NCBI RefSeq assembly: GCF_001469955.1
Contig: NZ_LOPU01000016.1
Coordinates: 248,001 to 312,000 of the forward strand
Origin: Haloprofundus marisrubri
GTDB taxonomy: Archaea; Halobacteriota; Halobacteria; Halobacteriales; Haloferacaceae
Length of the DNA: 64,000 bases
Direction: 5' to 3'
Under the pieces are notes generated by a model. The model was not told the DNA's origin. It searched no databases and saw only the letters and a list, made by a program, of their open reading frames with translations. Made by a program: the position numbers and the translations under genes. Positions within the stretch are counted from its first letter, which is position 1. Each line of letters begins with the position of its first letter. This document shows positions 26,915-35,020 of this stretch, piece by piece.

Positions 26915-28057
26915 ATGCACCTTCCAGCGGGGGAGACGACCGCCACCGTCAAAGCGACGGTTCAGAAGGTACGAGACGAGAACCTCACGTTTCTGGCCGG
27001 CAGCCTCGCGTACAACGCGTTCGTCTCGCTCATCCCGCTGTTGCTGTTGCTGCTTCTCGCTGCGGGCACTATCGGCGACGAGGCGCTGACCCGCCGAATC
27101 ACGGTGTTGACGAACGAGTATCTCACGCCGAACGCCCAAGAACTCGTCACCGAGGCGGTCACAAACACCAGCGGTCAGACCGGCCTCTCGGTGCTGGGCG
27201 TGCTGGTGCTTCTGTGGGGGGCGCTGAAGCTGTTCCGCGGCCTCGACGTCGCCTTTGCTGAGGTGTACAACACGACGGACGAACTCTCGTTTCTCGGTCA
27301 ACTGCGCCACGGGTTCGTCGCTTTCGTGACGGTGGCCGTCTCGCTTTTCGCCGTGGGTCTGGCCGGCGGCGTGTTCGCGTATCTTCAACTGCCGTTTCTC
27401 CACGTTCTCAACCCACTTTTACTCCTTTGCGGCCTCAGTCTCGCGTTCCTACCGATGTACTACGTCTTTCCGAGTGTCGACGTCCGTCTCGCCGAAGCAC
27501 TGCCGGGGGCCGTCGTCGCCGCCGGGGGATGGGCGCTGCTCGAAATCGGGTTTCAACTGTACGCCGCAAACGCGGGTCAGTACGAAGCGTACGGCGTCAT
27601 CGGCGGCGTGCTTCTGCTCGTGACGTGGCTCTACTTCAGCGGTCTCGTGTTGCTCGTCGGCGCTGCTGTCAACGCGGTCATCTGGGAGCAACGGTACTCG
27701 GCGGAGTTCGCTCCCCCCGACCACGCCGACTCTACTGCGCCCACTGTTTCCACCACGCCCGCCGCCCCCACCAGCTCTTCTGACCGGACAGAACGTACGA
27801 GCGAGGTGCGGTCGTCGCACCTTCTCCCCTCCGGAAGCGACGACACGTCGGTCCGTGCGCCGTCGGCCGATGAACCGGAGACCGCTCTCGACGCCGACGA
27901 CGCTGAGTGGCAGGCCGGGTCCTCGTCGAGTTCTTCGACTGGCAGTCGCCGCGACGAGAACGACGGCGGCGCTCGTTCGTTTCTCCTCGGCGTCGGTGTC
28001 GGTATCTGTGGCTGTGTCGCGCTCTCGACGCTGGCGCTCTGGCGACTGGTTCGGTGA
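26915..28057 (+). CDS. YihY/BrkB family membrane protein
   Basis: Protein of 380 aa. Residues 1-265 form the YihY/BrkB domain with six hydrophobic helices (FLAGSLAYNAFVSLIPL; LWGALKLFRGLDVAF; GGVLLLVTWLYFSGLVLLVGA). A long Ser/Thr/Asp-rich tail follows and the protein ends in one more C-terminal helix. The family was once annotated as RNase BN, which is wrong for the membrane protein. Its actual function is unsettled. The acidic tail and extra terminal helix are halophile additions. Confidence 0.8.
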   Translation: MHLPAGETTATVKATVQKVRDENLTFLAGSLAYNAFVSLIPLLLLLLLAAGTIGDEALTRRITVLTNEYLTPNAQELVTEAVTNTSGQTGLSVLGVLVLLWGALKLFRGLDVAFAEVYNTTDELSFLGQLRHGFVAFVTVAVSLFAVGLAGGVFAYLQLPFLHVLNPLLLLCGLSLAFLPMYYVFPSVDVRLAEALPGAVVAAGGWALLEIGFQLYAANAGQYEAYGVIGGVLLLVTWLYFSGLVLLVGAAVNAVIWEQRYSAEFAPPDHADSTAPTVSTTPAAPTSSSDRTERTSEVRSSHLLPSGSDDTSVRAPSADEPETALDADDAEWQAGSSSSSSTGSRRDENDGGARSFLLGVGVGICGCVALSTLALWRLVR

Positions 28058-28267
28058 TTGGCGATTTGTCGGTGGTCGAACGACCGGTCCGACGAGAGGA
28101 CGCTGTCGATTCTCGGCGACTCCCTCAGCGCTGACCGACGTTCGACCGACTCTCAGGTAAACCGCAACAAACGGTTATCTCCTGAGTGCGCGTCTACCTC
28201 TTCGCTGGCGATTCTATCGCTTTGGGAGTTTTGCCCCGAGGAGTCGAAGCAGAGCGGAGTGACCGCT

Positions 28268-28519
28268 ATGGAACAGACGATAACATTCACCGAACGTGAC
28301 GAAGGAAAGCGCGTCGTAGATGCAACCGGGACCGAGGCGGGACGTGTCGTCGACGTTCGTCACGGGACGGCGTACGTCGACCCCGACCCGAGCGTCTTCG
28401 AGACGCTCAAGGCGAAGTTAGGCTGGGAGACAGCCGACGAAGCGTCGGGTGCGTACCCCCTCCAGGCCGCCGAGGTACAGGAAGTAACCGACGACGAAGT
28501 GCGACTCACCCGCCTCTGA
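28268..28519 (+). CDS. PRC-barrel-like small protein
   Basis: Acidic protein of 83 aa with a beta-rich pattern: EQTITFTERDEGKRVVDATG, then GRVVDVRHGTAYVDPD, resembling PRC-barrel proteins that bind partners through a small barrel. The ATG at 28268 is chosen because the upstream 210 bases in the same frame are not acidic and contain no plausible start context. It is 10 nt from the next gene, so the two form a small operon. The role is unknown. Confidence 0.6.
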   Translation: MEQTITFTERDEGKRVVDATGTEAGRVVDVRHGTAYVDPDPSVFETLKAKLGWETADEASGAYPLQAAEVQEVTDDEVRLTRL

Positions 28520-28529
28520 GGACCCGAAC

Positions 28530-28736
28530 ATGACATTCACACTCCCCCAACTGGCGAGCGTCCTCGCACCGCTGCAGTTCAGCGGCGACTTCCTCTACTA
28601 CGCTGTCGTCTTCTTCGTGTTAGCGATAGTCGCGTACGTCGTCGGTGCGACCGGCGTCGCCGGAATCTCGATGGAGATAGCGAGAATCCTCGTGCTGATA
28701 TTCGTCGTCGTTGCGATTATCACGCTGATTCTCTGA
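28530..28736 (+). CDS. DUF1328-type small membrane protein
   Basis: Protein of 68 aa with two membrane helices; the second half (ATGVAGISMEIARILVLIFVVVAIITLIL) carries the DUF1328/YtjA pattern of G-x-x-G-I before the last helix. These tiny membrane proteins are widespread and uncharacterised. Cotranscribed with the PRC-like gene. Confidence 0.75.
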   Translation: MTFTLPQLASVLAPLQFSGDFLYYAVVFFVLAIVAYVVGATGVAGISMEIARILVLIFVVVAIITLIL

Positions 28737-28800
28737 CCTCACGCAATTTTTGATTTTTCGGCTTCTCTCCGGCGTGGTTAGCCGAGTCCGGACGGGCCAG

Positions 28801-29238
28801 TCACCGGTCGTCGAGTTCGGGCGACCCCGTCCCCCACGCCGTCTCGCCGTCGCCGCCGCCGGTTTTGAACACGCCGCGAGCATCGGCGACGTGCGTCCCT
28901 TCGACGTCTCGTATCTCGATGTCGGTGACGGCGACGCTGTTGCCGTTTCTGACGACCTCTGCTTCGGCGACCAAGTCGTCCTGTCCGGGCGCGAGATAAT
29001 CGATGCGCATGTCGATGGTCGGCGTCGGTGCGTAGTGCAGTGACATGACCGACGCGCCGCCGACAGTGTCCGCGAGTGCGTAGGCGACGCCGCCGTGGGC
29101 GATTTTTCGGCCCGGAACCGACGACAGTTCGGACGTCAACTCGACGTGGCCGCTCGCGTAGCCTTCGTCGACGTCGTCGATTTCGATGCCGAGATGTTCG
29201 ACGAACGGGAGACCGTTCAGAAGCGACTCCAAACTCAT
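28801..29238 (-). CDS. PaaI-type hotdog thioesterase
   Basis: Protein of 145 aa with the single hotdog fold. The catalytic region HGGVAYALADTVGG holds the His-Gly-Gly motif and the acidic residue expected on the hotdog helix; YLAPGQDDLVAEAEV is the usual following strand pair. PaaI-family enzymes hydrolyse acyl- or phenylacyl-CoA thioesters in the cytosol. The exact acyl group cannot be told from sequence. It stands alone on the minus strand. Confidence 0.8.
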   Translation of the reverse strand: MSLESLLNGLPFVEHLGIEIDDVDEGYASGHVELTSELSSVPGRKIAHGGVAYALADTVGGASVMSLHYAPTPTIDMRIDYLAPGQDDLVAEAEVVRNGNSVAVTDIEIRDVEGTHVADARGVFKTGGGDGETAWGTGSPELDDR

Positions 29239-29329
29239 TGTCCGACCGTCTCGGTGACGGCGTAAACCCGTGTTGGAACCCGCGACAACCGTCTTAGGGT
29301 TTGTACCCTGATTGCATATCGCACGAACG

Positions 29330-29983
29330 CTACGGTTTTCCGGGGAAGTTCACGAACCGGTCGAGTTTCTTCTGTCCGCCTTCGAGCACCGACGACCCGT
29401 GGAAGACGAGCACGGCGTCGAACTCGTACTCCAGCAAGCGTTCGAGGTTCTCTTCGGCCTCGTTGAGGTCGTCGGAGAACACCGCCGGCGGGAGAATCAG
29501 GTACCCTTCTGGAAGCCCGCGCTGGTCGGACCCCGACACGGCGTCGCCGGCGACGACGACACCACGCGCCGCATCCACCAGTGCGTGATTGTCCGGTTCG
29601 TGGCCCGGGACGTGGACCGCCTCGAACGGACCGAGTTCGTTGCCGTCGCCGTAGCGGGAGACGTCCGACTCCTCGACGCCTTCCACGTCTGCGAGGTCGG
29701 TCTGTTCGGGAACGAACACCTCGGGGTCGAAGCGGTCGATAACGGCCGACAGTCCGCCGATGTGGTCGCCGTCGCCGTGAGTGATGACGACGCGTTCGGG
29801 GTCGACGCCGAGGTCGTCGAGTCTCGAAAAGAGGCGGTCGGTCGTCGCGGCCAGACCGGTATCGACGAGCGTCGGCGTCGATTCCGAGTCGTCGGAACCG
29901 TCGAAGAGATACGCACGCAGTCGGCGGTCTGTCCCCTCCATCACGGTGATGTCGTACACACCCGAGAGCAGTTCGGTGGGCAT
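29330..29983 (-). CDS. MBL-fold metallohydrolase
   Basis: Protein of 217 aa with the metallo-beta-lactamase fold. The metal motif is ITHGDGDHIGG, a variant of HxHxDH in which the second His position is Asp; later ligands are visible in VPGHEPDNHALV, VVAGDAVSG and LVFHGSSV. The set is nearly complete, so hydrolase activity is likely. The substrate is unknown; relatives act as thioesterases, lactonases or glyoxalase II-like enzymes. The ATG at 29983 gives a natural N-terminus (PTELLSGVYDI). Confidence 0.8.
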   Translation of the reverse strand: MPTELLSGVYDITVMEGTDRRLRAYLFDGSDDSESTPTLVDTGLAATTDRLFSRLDDLGVDPERVVITHGDGDHIGGLSAVIDRFDPEVFVPEQTDLADVEGVEESDVSRYGDGNELGPFEAVHVPGHEPDNHALVDAARGVVVAGDAVSGSDQRGLPEGYLILPPAVFSDDLNEAEENLERLLEYEFDAVLVFHGSSVLEGGQKKLDRFVNFPGKP

Positions 29984-30085
29984 ACGTGACGGTCGGGGGC
30001 GACGACGATAACTCACGGGGCGAGTCGGACGGTGGCCGACAGCGCTCGAACCGAGATTTATTCTGAACGCCTCCGTAGTCGAACC

Positions 30086-30223
30086 GTGCCGAGTGTTGTC
30101 GTCGACGCCGCCATCATCGCTGTCAGTATCGTCGCGCTCTGGACCGGTCACCGTCTCTCGCGCCCCGAAGGTGGGGTGCTCGTCGGGTCGGAAGTCGTCC
30201 GCTGGCTGAGTTCGATTCTGTGA
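30086..30223 (+). CDS. 45-aa paralogue of the CaCA exchanger C-terminus
   Basis: Short protein with a leaderless-type GTG start and a TATA-like TTTATT about 26 nt upstream. It has one membrane helix and ends WTGHRLSRPEGGVLVGSEVV then RWLSSIL. The same pattern closes the exchanger encoded 35 nt downstream (WSGRRLTRPEGGLLVGSEAV then RWLLGFG). It therefore looks like a partial duplication of the final exchanger helix and tail with its own promoter. It may be a functional micro-subunit or a decaying fragment. The homology is seen directly; function is inference. Confidence 0.55.
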   Translation: MPSVVVDAAIIAVSIVALWTGHRLSRPEGGVLVGSEVVRWLSSIL

Positions 30224-30257
30224 CGGATTTATCCCGTTACCGGCGTATCTATCCGAC

Positions 30258-31187
30258 GTGAACGTCGGTGTGCTCTCTTCGCTCGTGCTGTTCGTCGTCG
30301 CGGTCGCCCTGCTGTGGGTGGGTGCCGAGCAGTTCGTCGAGGCTGCCGTCCGCCTCGCGCGGCGCTTCGGCGTCTCCGCGACCGTCGTCGGACTGACCGT
30401 CGTCGCCGTCGGAACTTCACTGCCGGAACTCGCGGTCACCGTCGAAGCGTCGCTCGCCGGTCGGTCGGTGCTCGCCGTCGGCAACGTCGTCGGCAGCAAT
30501 ATCTACAACATCGCCGTCGTTCTCGGCATCGTCTCGCTGGTGCGCCTGATTCACATCCCTCAGCGGGTGCTACACCGGGATGTACTCGCTGTCGCGGGTG
30601 CGACGGCACTTCTGCTCGTCGTTCTTTTCGACGGTGCGGTCTCCCGTCTCGAAGGCGTGGTGCTGCTCGCGGTGTACGCCGCCTACGTCGTGGTCCTGGT
30701 CCGCTACGGGAGCGCCCCCGACCATCAGACACCCGACGCGGACCCGCCGAAACGCTTCGATACGGTTCGTCTGCTCGGCGGTCTCGTCGTGGTCGTCGTC
30801 GCCGGGCAGGTGCTCGTCGGCGCTGCCGTCTCGCTTGCCGAGTTCGTCGGCGTCTCCGACTACGTTATCGGTGCAACGGTGGTCGCGTTCGGCACCTCGA
30901 CGCCGGAACTCGCCGTCTCTATCGTCGCGCTCAACCGCGGGCGCGGTGGCGTCTCCGTCGGCAACGTTCTCGGGAGCAATCTGCTGAACGTGCTCGTCGT
31001 TCTCGGCCTCGCGGCGGCGATTCAGCCGCTGTCTGCGAGCGCCGCTGCCTTCGACGGGGCGTTGTGGCTCGCTGGACTGACGGCACTCTTGGCGATTGCA
31101 CTCTGGTCGGGCCGTCGACTCACCCGCCCGGAAGGCGGGCTATTGGTCGGGTCAGAAGCGGTTCGCTGGTTGCTCGGCTTCGGATAA
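30258..31187 (+). CDS. Na+/Ca2+ exchanger family protein (CaCA)
   Basis: Membrane antiporter of 309 aa with the two inverted alpha repeats: TSLPELAV...GNVVGSNIYNI in the first half (near residue 55) and TSTPELAV...GNVLGSNLLNV in the second (near residue 215). The paired TS-x-PEL and GSN-x-x-N motifs form the cation site, so the exchanger should be active, swapping Ca2+ or another cation for Na+ or H+. GTG start 25-30 nt after a TATA-like box (GATTTATCC), consistent with a leaderless message. Confidence 0.88.
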   Translation: MNVGVLSSLVLFVVAVALLWVGAEQFVEAAVRLARRFGVSATVVGLTVVAVGTSLPELAVTVEASLAGRSVLAVGNVVGSNIYNIAVVLGIVSLVRLIHIPQRVLHRDVLAVAGATALLLVVLFDGAVSRLEGVVLLAVYAAYVVVLVRYGSAPDHQTPDADPPKRFDTVRLLGGLVVVVVAGQVLVGAAVSLAEFVGVSDYVIGATVVAFGTSTPELAVSIVALNRGRGGVSVGNVLGSNLLNVLVVLGLAAAIQPLSASAAAFDGALWLAGLTALLAIALWSGRRLTRPEGGLLVGSEAVRWLLGFG

Positions 31188-31548
31188 CGCACCGTCACCG
31201 GTGACGCGACGAGAACGGTGTGAACGCTCGGAGAGCAGGGACCGAAAGTCCCTGTTGTCAGAGACACCCTCGGTTGACAGAGGCGCGGTTGCCGGCACCG
31301 AGACCCCGAGATATCGAGTCCCTGTGGAACACCGTGTGGACGAACTGGTCCGTGTTTCTCCCCCGTGTCCGAGCACGCAAGCGAGCGTCGGCGCCGGCAT
31401 TCGAGAGTGCCACACAGTAGTGTATATAATTTGCCACCAGTCGACGGGTGTGAATGGCTGCTTCGTGAACAGAAGTCCGAGAGCAGAATGACCCGGTTCT
31501 CACGTCGGCTCCGGTGCTCGGACGGACCCGAAGAACAGCGCTGGCCGC
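31188..31548. other. 361-bp intergenic region with hairpin and bidirectional TATA
   Basis: No convincing protein gene. A strong hairpin follows the exchanger (31236-31254). A TATA-like TGTATATAATTTG (about 31420-31432) reads as a box on both strands but faces no good gene: rightward, only a four-codon frame starts at the expected distance; leftward, an 82-codon frame from about 31400 is not acidic. An RNA gene or a degraded gene would both fit. Confidence 0.4.
31236..31254 (+). terminator. Hairpin downstream of CaCA exchanger
   Basis: CAGGGAC-CGAAA-GTCCCTG forms a perfect 7-bp stem with a 5-nt loop, 49 nt after the exchanger stop. The downstream sequence has no long T run, so it may act as a transcript-end structure more than as a classical terminator. 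Confidence 0.4.
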
Positions 31549-32364
31549 TCAGTCCGCCCGCACCGCACATCCGCCGGTGTACTCCACTTCGTCGACGGAG
31601 CTGATTGGGTCGTCACCACAGACCGGACAGTCGGGGTTCTGTCGGTACGGAACCGTCTCGAAACTCATCTCCATCGCGTCGTAGAACAGCAACTTGCCGG
31701 CGAGCGGTTCGCCCGCGTCGATGAGCAGTTTGACCGCTTCGGTCGCTTGGATACAGCCGAGCGTCCCCGGAAGCACGCCCAGCACGCCCGTCGTCGCGCA
31801 GTCGGGGACCGTCCCGGGTTCGGGCGCTTCGGGGAACAGACACCGATAGCAGGGTCCGCCGGGGACGAGCGTCGTCGCCTGTCCCTCGAACTTGTAGATT
31901 GCGCCGTGAGCCACCGGAATCTCGGCGAGTCGGCAGGCGTCGTTGACCACGTATCGAGTTTGGAAGTTGTCGGAGGCGTCGACGACCACGTCGTAGTCGG
32001 CGACGAGCGATTCGACGTTGTCGGGGCCGACACGCAGGTGGTGCTGTTCGACGGTCACGTCGGGATTGAGGCGGGTAACGAAGTTCGCGGCGCTCTCGAC
32101 TTTCGGCACGCCCACGTCGGCGTCGGCGTGGATGACCTGTCGTTGGAGGTTCGAGCGTTCGACCACGTCGTTGTCGGCGACGCCGATGGTCCCGACGCCT
32201 GCGGCGGCGAGATACTGGATGACCGGCGCACCCAGTCCCCCCGCGCCGACGACCAGCACGCGCCCGTCGAGCAGTTTCTTCTGTCCTTCTGGCCCGACTT
32301 CGTCCATGATGATGTGCCGCGAGTAGCGGTCCAACTGTGTCGCGTCGAGAGAGAGGTCGCTCAT
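31549..32364 (-). CDS. ubaA: E1-like SAMP-activating enzyme (MoeB/ThiF/HesA family)
   Basis: Protein of 271 aa. It begins with the E1 pattern RYSRHIIMDEVGPEGQ, then the ATP-binding GAGGLGAPVIQYLAAAG and DNDVVERSNLQRQ. A Zn site is formed by Cys pairs CYRC and CPVC, and the candidate catalytic Cys189 lies in PDCATTG. In Haloferax volcanii the orthologous UbaA adenylates small ubiquitin-like SAMP proteins for protein conjugation and for sulfur transfer to tRNA and molybdopterin. The domain set and length fit that enzyme. It is monocistronic here. Confidence 0.88.
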   Translation of the reverse strand: MSDLSLDATQLDRYSRHIIMDEVGPEGQKKLLDGRVLVVGAGGLGAPVIQYLAAAGVGTIGVADNDVVERSNLQRQVIHADADVGVPKVESAANFVTRLNPDVTVEQHHLRVGPDNVESLVADYDVVVDASDNFQTRYVVNDACRLAEIPVAHGAIYKFEGQATTLVPGGPCYRCLFPEAPEPGTVPDCATTGVLGVLPGTLGCIQATEAVKLLIDAGEPLAGKLLFYDAMEMSFETVPYRQNPDCPVCGDDPISSVDEVEYTGGCAVRAD

Positions 32365-32508
32365 GTCCGTGCGTAAGCGAAGCGGTGAGATAAACGTCGG
32401 GGCGAGGTCGCGCAGGGTCGACGGTGCGGCAACCGACGACCGCCGAACGACTGCGGTCCTTGGTACTCTGTAGCAAATGGTAATGTGGTGGCTTCCGTAC
32501 CGTACCCC

Positions 32509-32958
32509 GTGACAGACACGAAATCACAGGTCGAAGAGATGCAATCGGAGACGGAAACGGAGACCGACGTCGCCGACGACGGTGGTCACGGTGTGATACT
32601 GAAACTCGCGCGCCTGCTGTTCGGCGTGGCTGTGGGATACGCGACGGTGACGAACTTCAAGGACATGGAAGGCAGTATCGGCTACGCGCAGTCGAAGAAC
32701 GTCCCGAACGCGGAGACGCTCGTTCCGTTCGCCAGCGGGATGGGCACAGTCGGAAGTCTCGGACTCATCCTCTGGCGTGCACCGGTGCTGTCGGCCGGGG
32801 CCGTCTTCGCGTACCTCGTCGGCGTGACCGCGTTCATGCACGACTTCTGGAACATCGACGACGAGATGGAGAGTCAGAACGAACTGTACCACTTCCTGAA
32901 AAACGTCGGCCTCATCGGTGGCGCACTCGCGTTCCTGATTCACGCCGGAAAGAAGTAG
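32509..32958 (+). CDS. DoxX-like membrane protein (copy 1)
   Basis: Protein of 149 aa with a short acidic N-terminus and four membrane helices. The family motif VGVTAFMHDFWN is present near residue 107. It is similar to a second copy at 34138-34605. DoxX relatives form parts of quinone-linked or thiol-stress membrane complexes, but the role of haloarchaeal members is unknown. A GTG at 32485 and an ATG at 32539 are alternatives; GTG 32509 gives an acidic N-terminus (TDTKSQVEEMQSE) and sits roughly 26 nt after an AT-rich stretch. Confidence 0.7.
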   Translation: MTDTKSQVEEMQSETETETDVADDGGHGVILKLARLLFGVAVGYATVTNFKDMEGSIGYAQSKNVPNAETLVPFASGMGTVGSLGLILWRAPVLSAGAVFAYLVGVTAFMHDFWNIDDEMESQNELYHFLKNVGLIGGALAFLIHAGKK

Positions 32959-33044
32959 CCGCTCGCTGGCTTGCCCGGCCGCTGGTCGACCCGCTCGGCC
33001 GCTGGCCGGCGTAGCTTTATCCATCGAGCGAACCACTGTCGGCT

Positions 33045-33902
33045 ATGTCGTCCTCCACCGAAACCACCGCTTCCGAGTCGGTGACTGCCTCCTCCTCGCT
33101 CGGGTCGTTCGTCCGACGGAGCGCTGCGCTGTTCGCGCTCGGTCTCGTCGGCATCGTCGCTCTCGGCGCGACGGTCGCCGTCCAACTCGACGCGTCACCG
33201 CTCCCGCCGGGCATCGACCTGTCGCCCTCGGTTCTCGTCGTGGTGTCTATGATTCAACCCGCGCTGCTCTTGCTCATCGCCGTCGTCGTCGGGACGTACT
33301 GCGCACCGCGTGCGGGTTTCCGCTCGCACGTCGACGAGCGTGTCGCGCGCGGCACGCCGGTGTTCTCGAACCTCCGCCCGGAACTCTCGATTGCTGTCGC
33401 CGTCGGCCTCGCGGCGGGTGTCGCCATCGTCGGCTTGGACCTCCTCGCCGCACTCGTCGTCCCGGAAGTCGCCCAGTTGCAACGCGCTGGGGGGACGCCC
33501 TCGCTCGCAGCCGTTCTCGTGACGGTGCCGATGCGGTTTCTCTACGGTGGCATCGTCGAGGAACTCCTCCTTCGATGGGGTCTCGTTTCGCTTCTCGTCT
33601 ATCTGGGATGGCGAGTTCTCGGGTCGGGCGTCGGTCCCTCTCGGCGCGTCGTCTGGGCCGGTATCCTCGTCGCCGCCGTCGTCTTCGGCGTCGGCCACCT
33701 CCCGGCGCTTCTCAACACCGCCACGTCGCTCGGTATCTCGACGAGTTCGGGTCTCGTCGTCCGGACGATACTGCTCAACGCCGTCGGCGGCGTCGCCTTC
33801 GGGTGGCTGTTCTGGCGACGGAGTCTCGAAGCCGCGATGGTCGGCCACGCCGCCTCGCACGTCGTCCTCGTTGGCGCGTCGCTGTTGGCGCTCGTGTTGT
33901 AG
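33045..33902 (+). CDS. CPBP family intramembrane metalloprotease
   Basis: Protein of 285 aa with about eight hydrophobic segments. The CPBP/Rce1 catalytic motifs are complete: EELLLRWG (Glu-Glu-x3-Arg), FGVGHLP and GHAASH. It should cleave substrates within the membrane; Rce1-type CAAX processing is known only for eukaryotic members, while archaeal substrates are unknown. It starts about 28 nt after a TATA-like CTTTATCC. It lies between the two DoxX genes on the same strand. Confidence 0.85.
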   Translation: MSSSTETTASESVTASSSLGSFVRRSAALFALGLVGIVALGATVAVQLDASPLPPGIDLSPSVLVVVSMIQPALLLLIAVVVGTYCAPRAGFRSHVDERVARGTPVFSNLRPELSIAVAVGLAAGVAIVGLDLLAALVVPEVAQLQRAGGTPSLAAVLVTVPMRFLYGGIVEELLLRWGLVSLLVYLGWRVLGSGVGPSRRVVWAGILVAAVVFGVGHLPALLNTATSLGISTSSGLVVRTILLNAVGGVAFGWLFWRRSLEAAMVGHAASHVVLVGASLLALVL

Positions 33903-33917
33903 TCTCCGGTTCGAGAG

Positions 33918-33939
33918 GTCGCACCTCGCTTCGTGCGAC
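33918..33939 (+). terminator. Hairpin with T tract after CPBP protease gene
   Basis: GTCGCAC and GTGCGAC form a perfect 7-bp stem with an 8-nt loop, beginning 16 nt after the protease stop. A TTTT run follows within 5 nt, consistent with an archaeal transcription end. Confidence 0.5.
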
Positions 33940-34096
33940 GCTGTTTTCGGCTCGGTGGTTGCGATTCGAGGTTGTGTCTGCGCCCATCGGCGCGCGCCCT
34001 CCGTGAGATGACGGCGACTGAGAGCCGACCATCGCTACCCGACGTCCTTTCCGACGAAGCAACGATTATCAGAATTCGGCCCCTGTGTACGACCGA

Positions 34097-34141
34097 ATGA
34101 GAGAGTCACTTGACTCGGCGTTCGGAGGTGACGACGCGTGA
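34097..34141 (+). CDS. 14-codon upstream leader peptide of DoxX copy 2
   Basis: ATG at 34097 opens a 14-codon frame (MRESLDSAFGGDDA) that ends in a TGA overlapping the GTG start of the DoxX gene (GTGA, 34138-34141). A TATA-like GATTATC lies about 30 nt upstream, so the ATG is close to the expected transcript start. A perfect GGAGGTGA (34124-34131) inside the leader would recruit ribosomes to the GTG. The peptide is acidic and plausible as a coupling or regulatory leader. Confidence 0.4.
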   Translation: MRESLDSAFGGDDA

Positions 34142-34605
34142 GCGTCGGTAGCGCAGTCGTACGAGCGGTGTTCGTCCTCGGTCGGACGATATTCGGCGGG
34201 TTGCTCGCGTACATGGGCGTGAAGAACCTCCAGAACCTGAGCGGCCGTATCGCCTACGCGGAAGCAAAGGAGATTCCGAATCCCAAGGTGCTGGTCCCGG
34301 CGTCGAGCGGCGCGCTCATCGCCGGTGGCGTCGGCATCGCACTCTGGAAGTACCCACGTCTCGCCGCTGCGGGCGTCGCCACGTTCCTCGCCGGCGTCAC
34401 GCCGACGATGCACGACTTCTGGAACATGGAAGACGAAGACCGGATGAACGAGCGAAACGCGTTCCTGAAGAACGCGGCGCTGTTCGGTGCTGCGCTGGCG
34501 CTTCTCGGCAGCGGTAACGGCGCACACCCGAACGCCTCGCCGGCAGTCGAGACGGCCGAAGCCGACGACACGGAAGCCGTCGAGACGGTCGACAAAGTCG
34601 AGTAA
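34138..34605 (+). CDS. DoxX-like membrane protein (copy 2)
   Basis: Protein of 155 aa with four membrane helices and a Glu/Asp/Ala-rich tail. It shares with copy 1 the motifs GRIAYAEAK (copy 1 GSIGYAQSK), LAGVTPTMHDFWN and a following FLKN segment. It starts at GTG with a perfect Shine-Dalgarno site 6 nt upstream and is translationally coupled to a 14-codon leader. The role is unknown, as for copy 1. Confidence 0.75.
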   Translation: MSVGSAVVRAVFVLGRTIFGGLLAYMGVKNLQNLSGRIAYAEAKEIPNPKVLVPASSGALIAGGVGIALWKYPRLAAAGVATFLAGVTPTMHDFWNMEDEDRMNERNAFLKNAALFGAALALLGSGNGAHPNASPAVETAEADDTEAVETVDKVE

Positions 34606-34754
34606 CTGGTCCGGTCTCGGACCCGATTTCTATCGTCCCCGACCCGGTAGCGACGGCTATCGACACCGTCGTGGCGAGGCTCTTGCGCTTCGAAACCGGA
34701 ACGTCTGCGGGAACTGAGGCGACGTATTTCCCCGTCGGCGCAGTACGAACGGTG

Positions 34755-34922
34755 GTGAACATCGTGAAAGGAGAGACGTTCCCTATCCAGTGTCCTATCT
34801 GTCGCAACGACGTAACCGACCTCGCCCACCACCTGTCGGCGTTTCACTCGAAGGAGGAACTCGCCGAGCGGGTCGCCACAGCATACAAGGAGCGACTGGG
34901 CGAAGAGGGCGTTCTCGGCTGA
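34755..34922 (+). CDS. Small C2H2-type zinc-finger protein
   Basis: Protein of 55 aa with a zinc-finger-like motif CPICRNDVTDLAHHLSAFH near residue 13 and a charged C-terminal helix (KEELAERVATAYKERLGEE). Such single-finger small proteins are frequent in haloarchaea and may bind nucleic acid or partner proteins. The GTG at 34755 lies about 26-30 nt after a TATA-like GTATTTCC; a longer frame to 34671 exists, but its extra residues are not acidic. Confidence 0.5.
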   Translation: MNIVKGETFPIQCPICRNDVTDLAHHLSAFHSKEELAERVATAYKERLGEEGVLG

Positions 34923-35020
34923 CCGGAGACAGTCCCCTGTTTGCGAGCTATCGAGAGCGCGGAGCAGTCGCTCGTCGGTGAGAATAAACGGAGAGAATCG
35001 AAGCGACAGCAGAGACGCGG

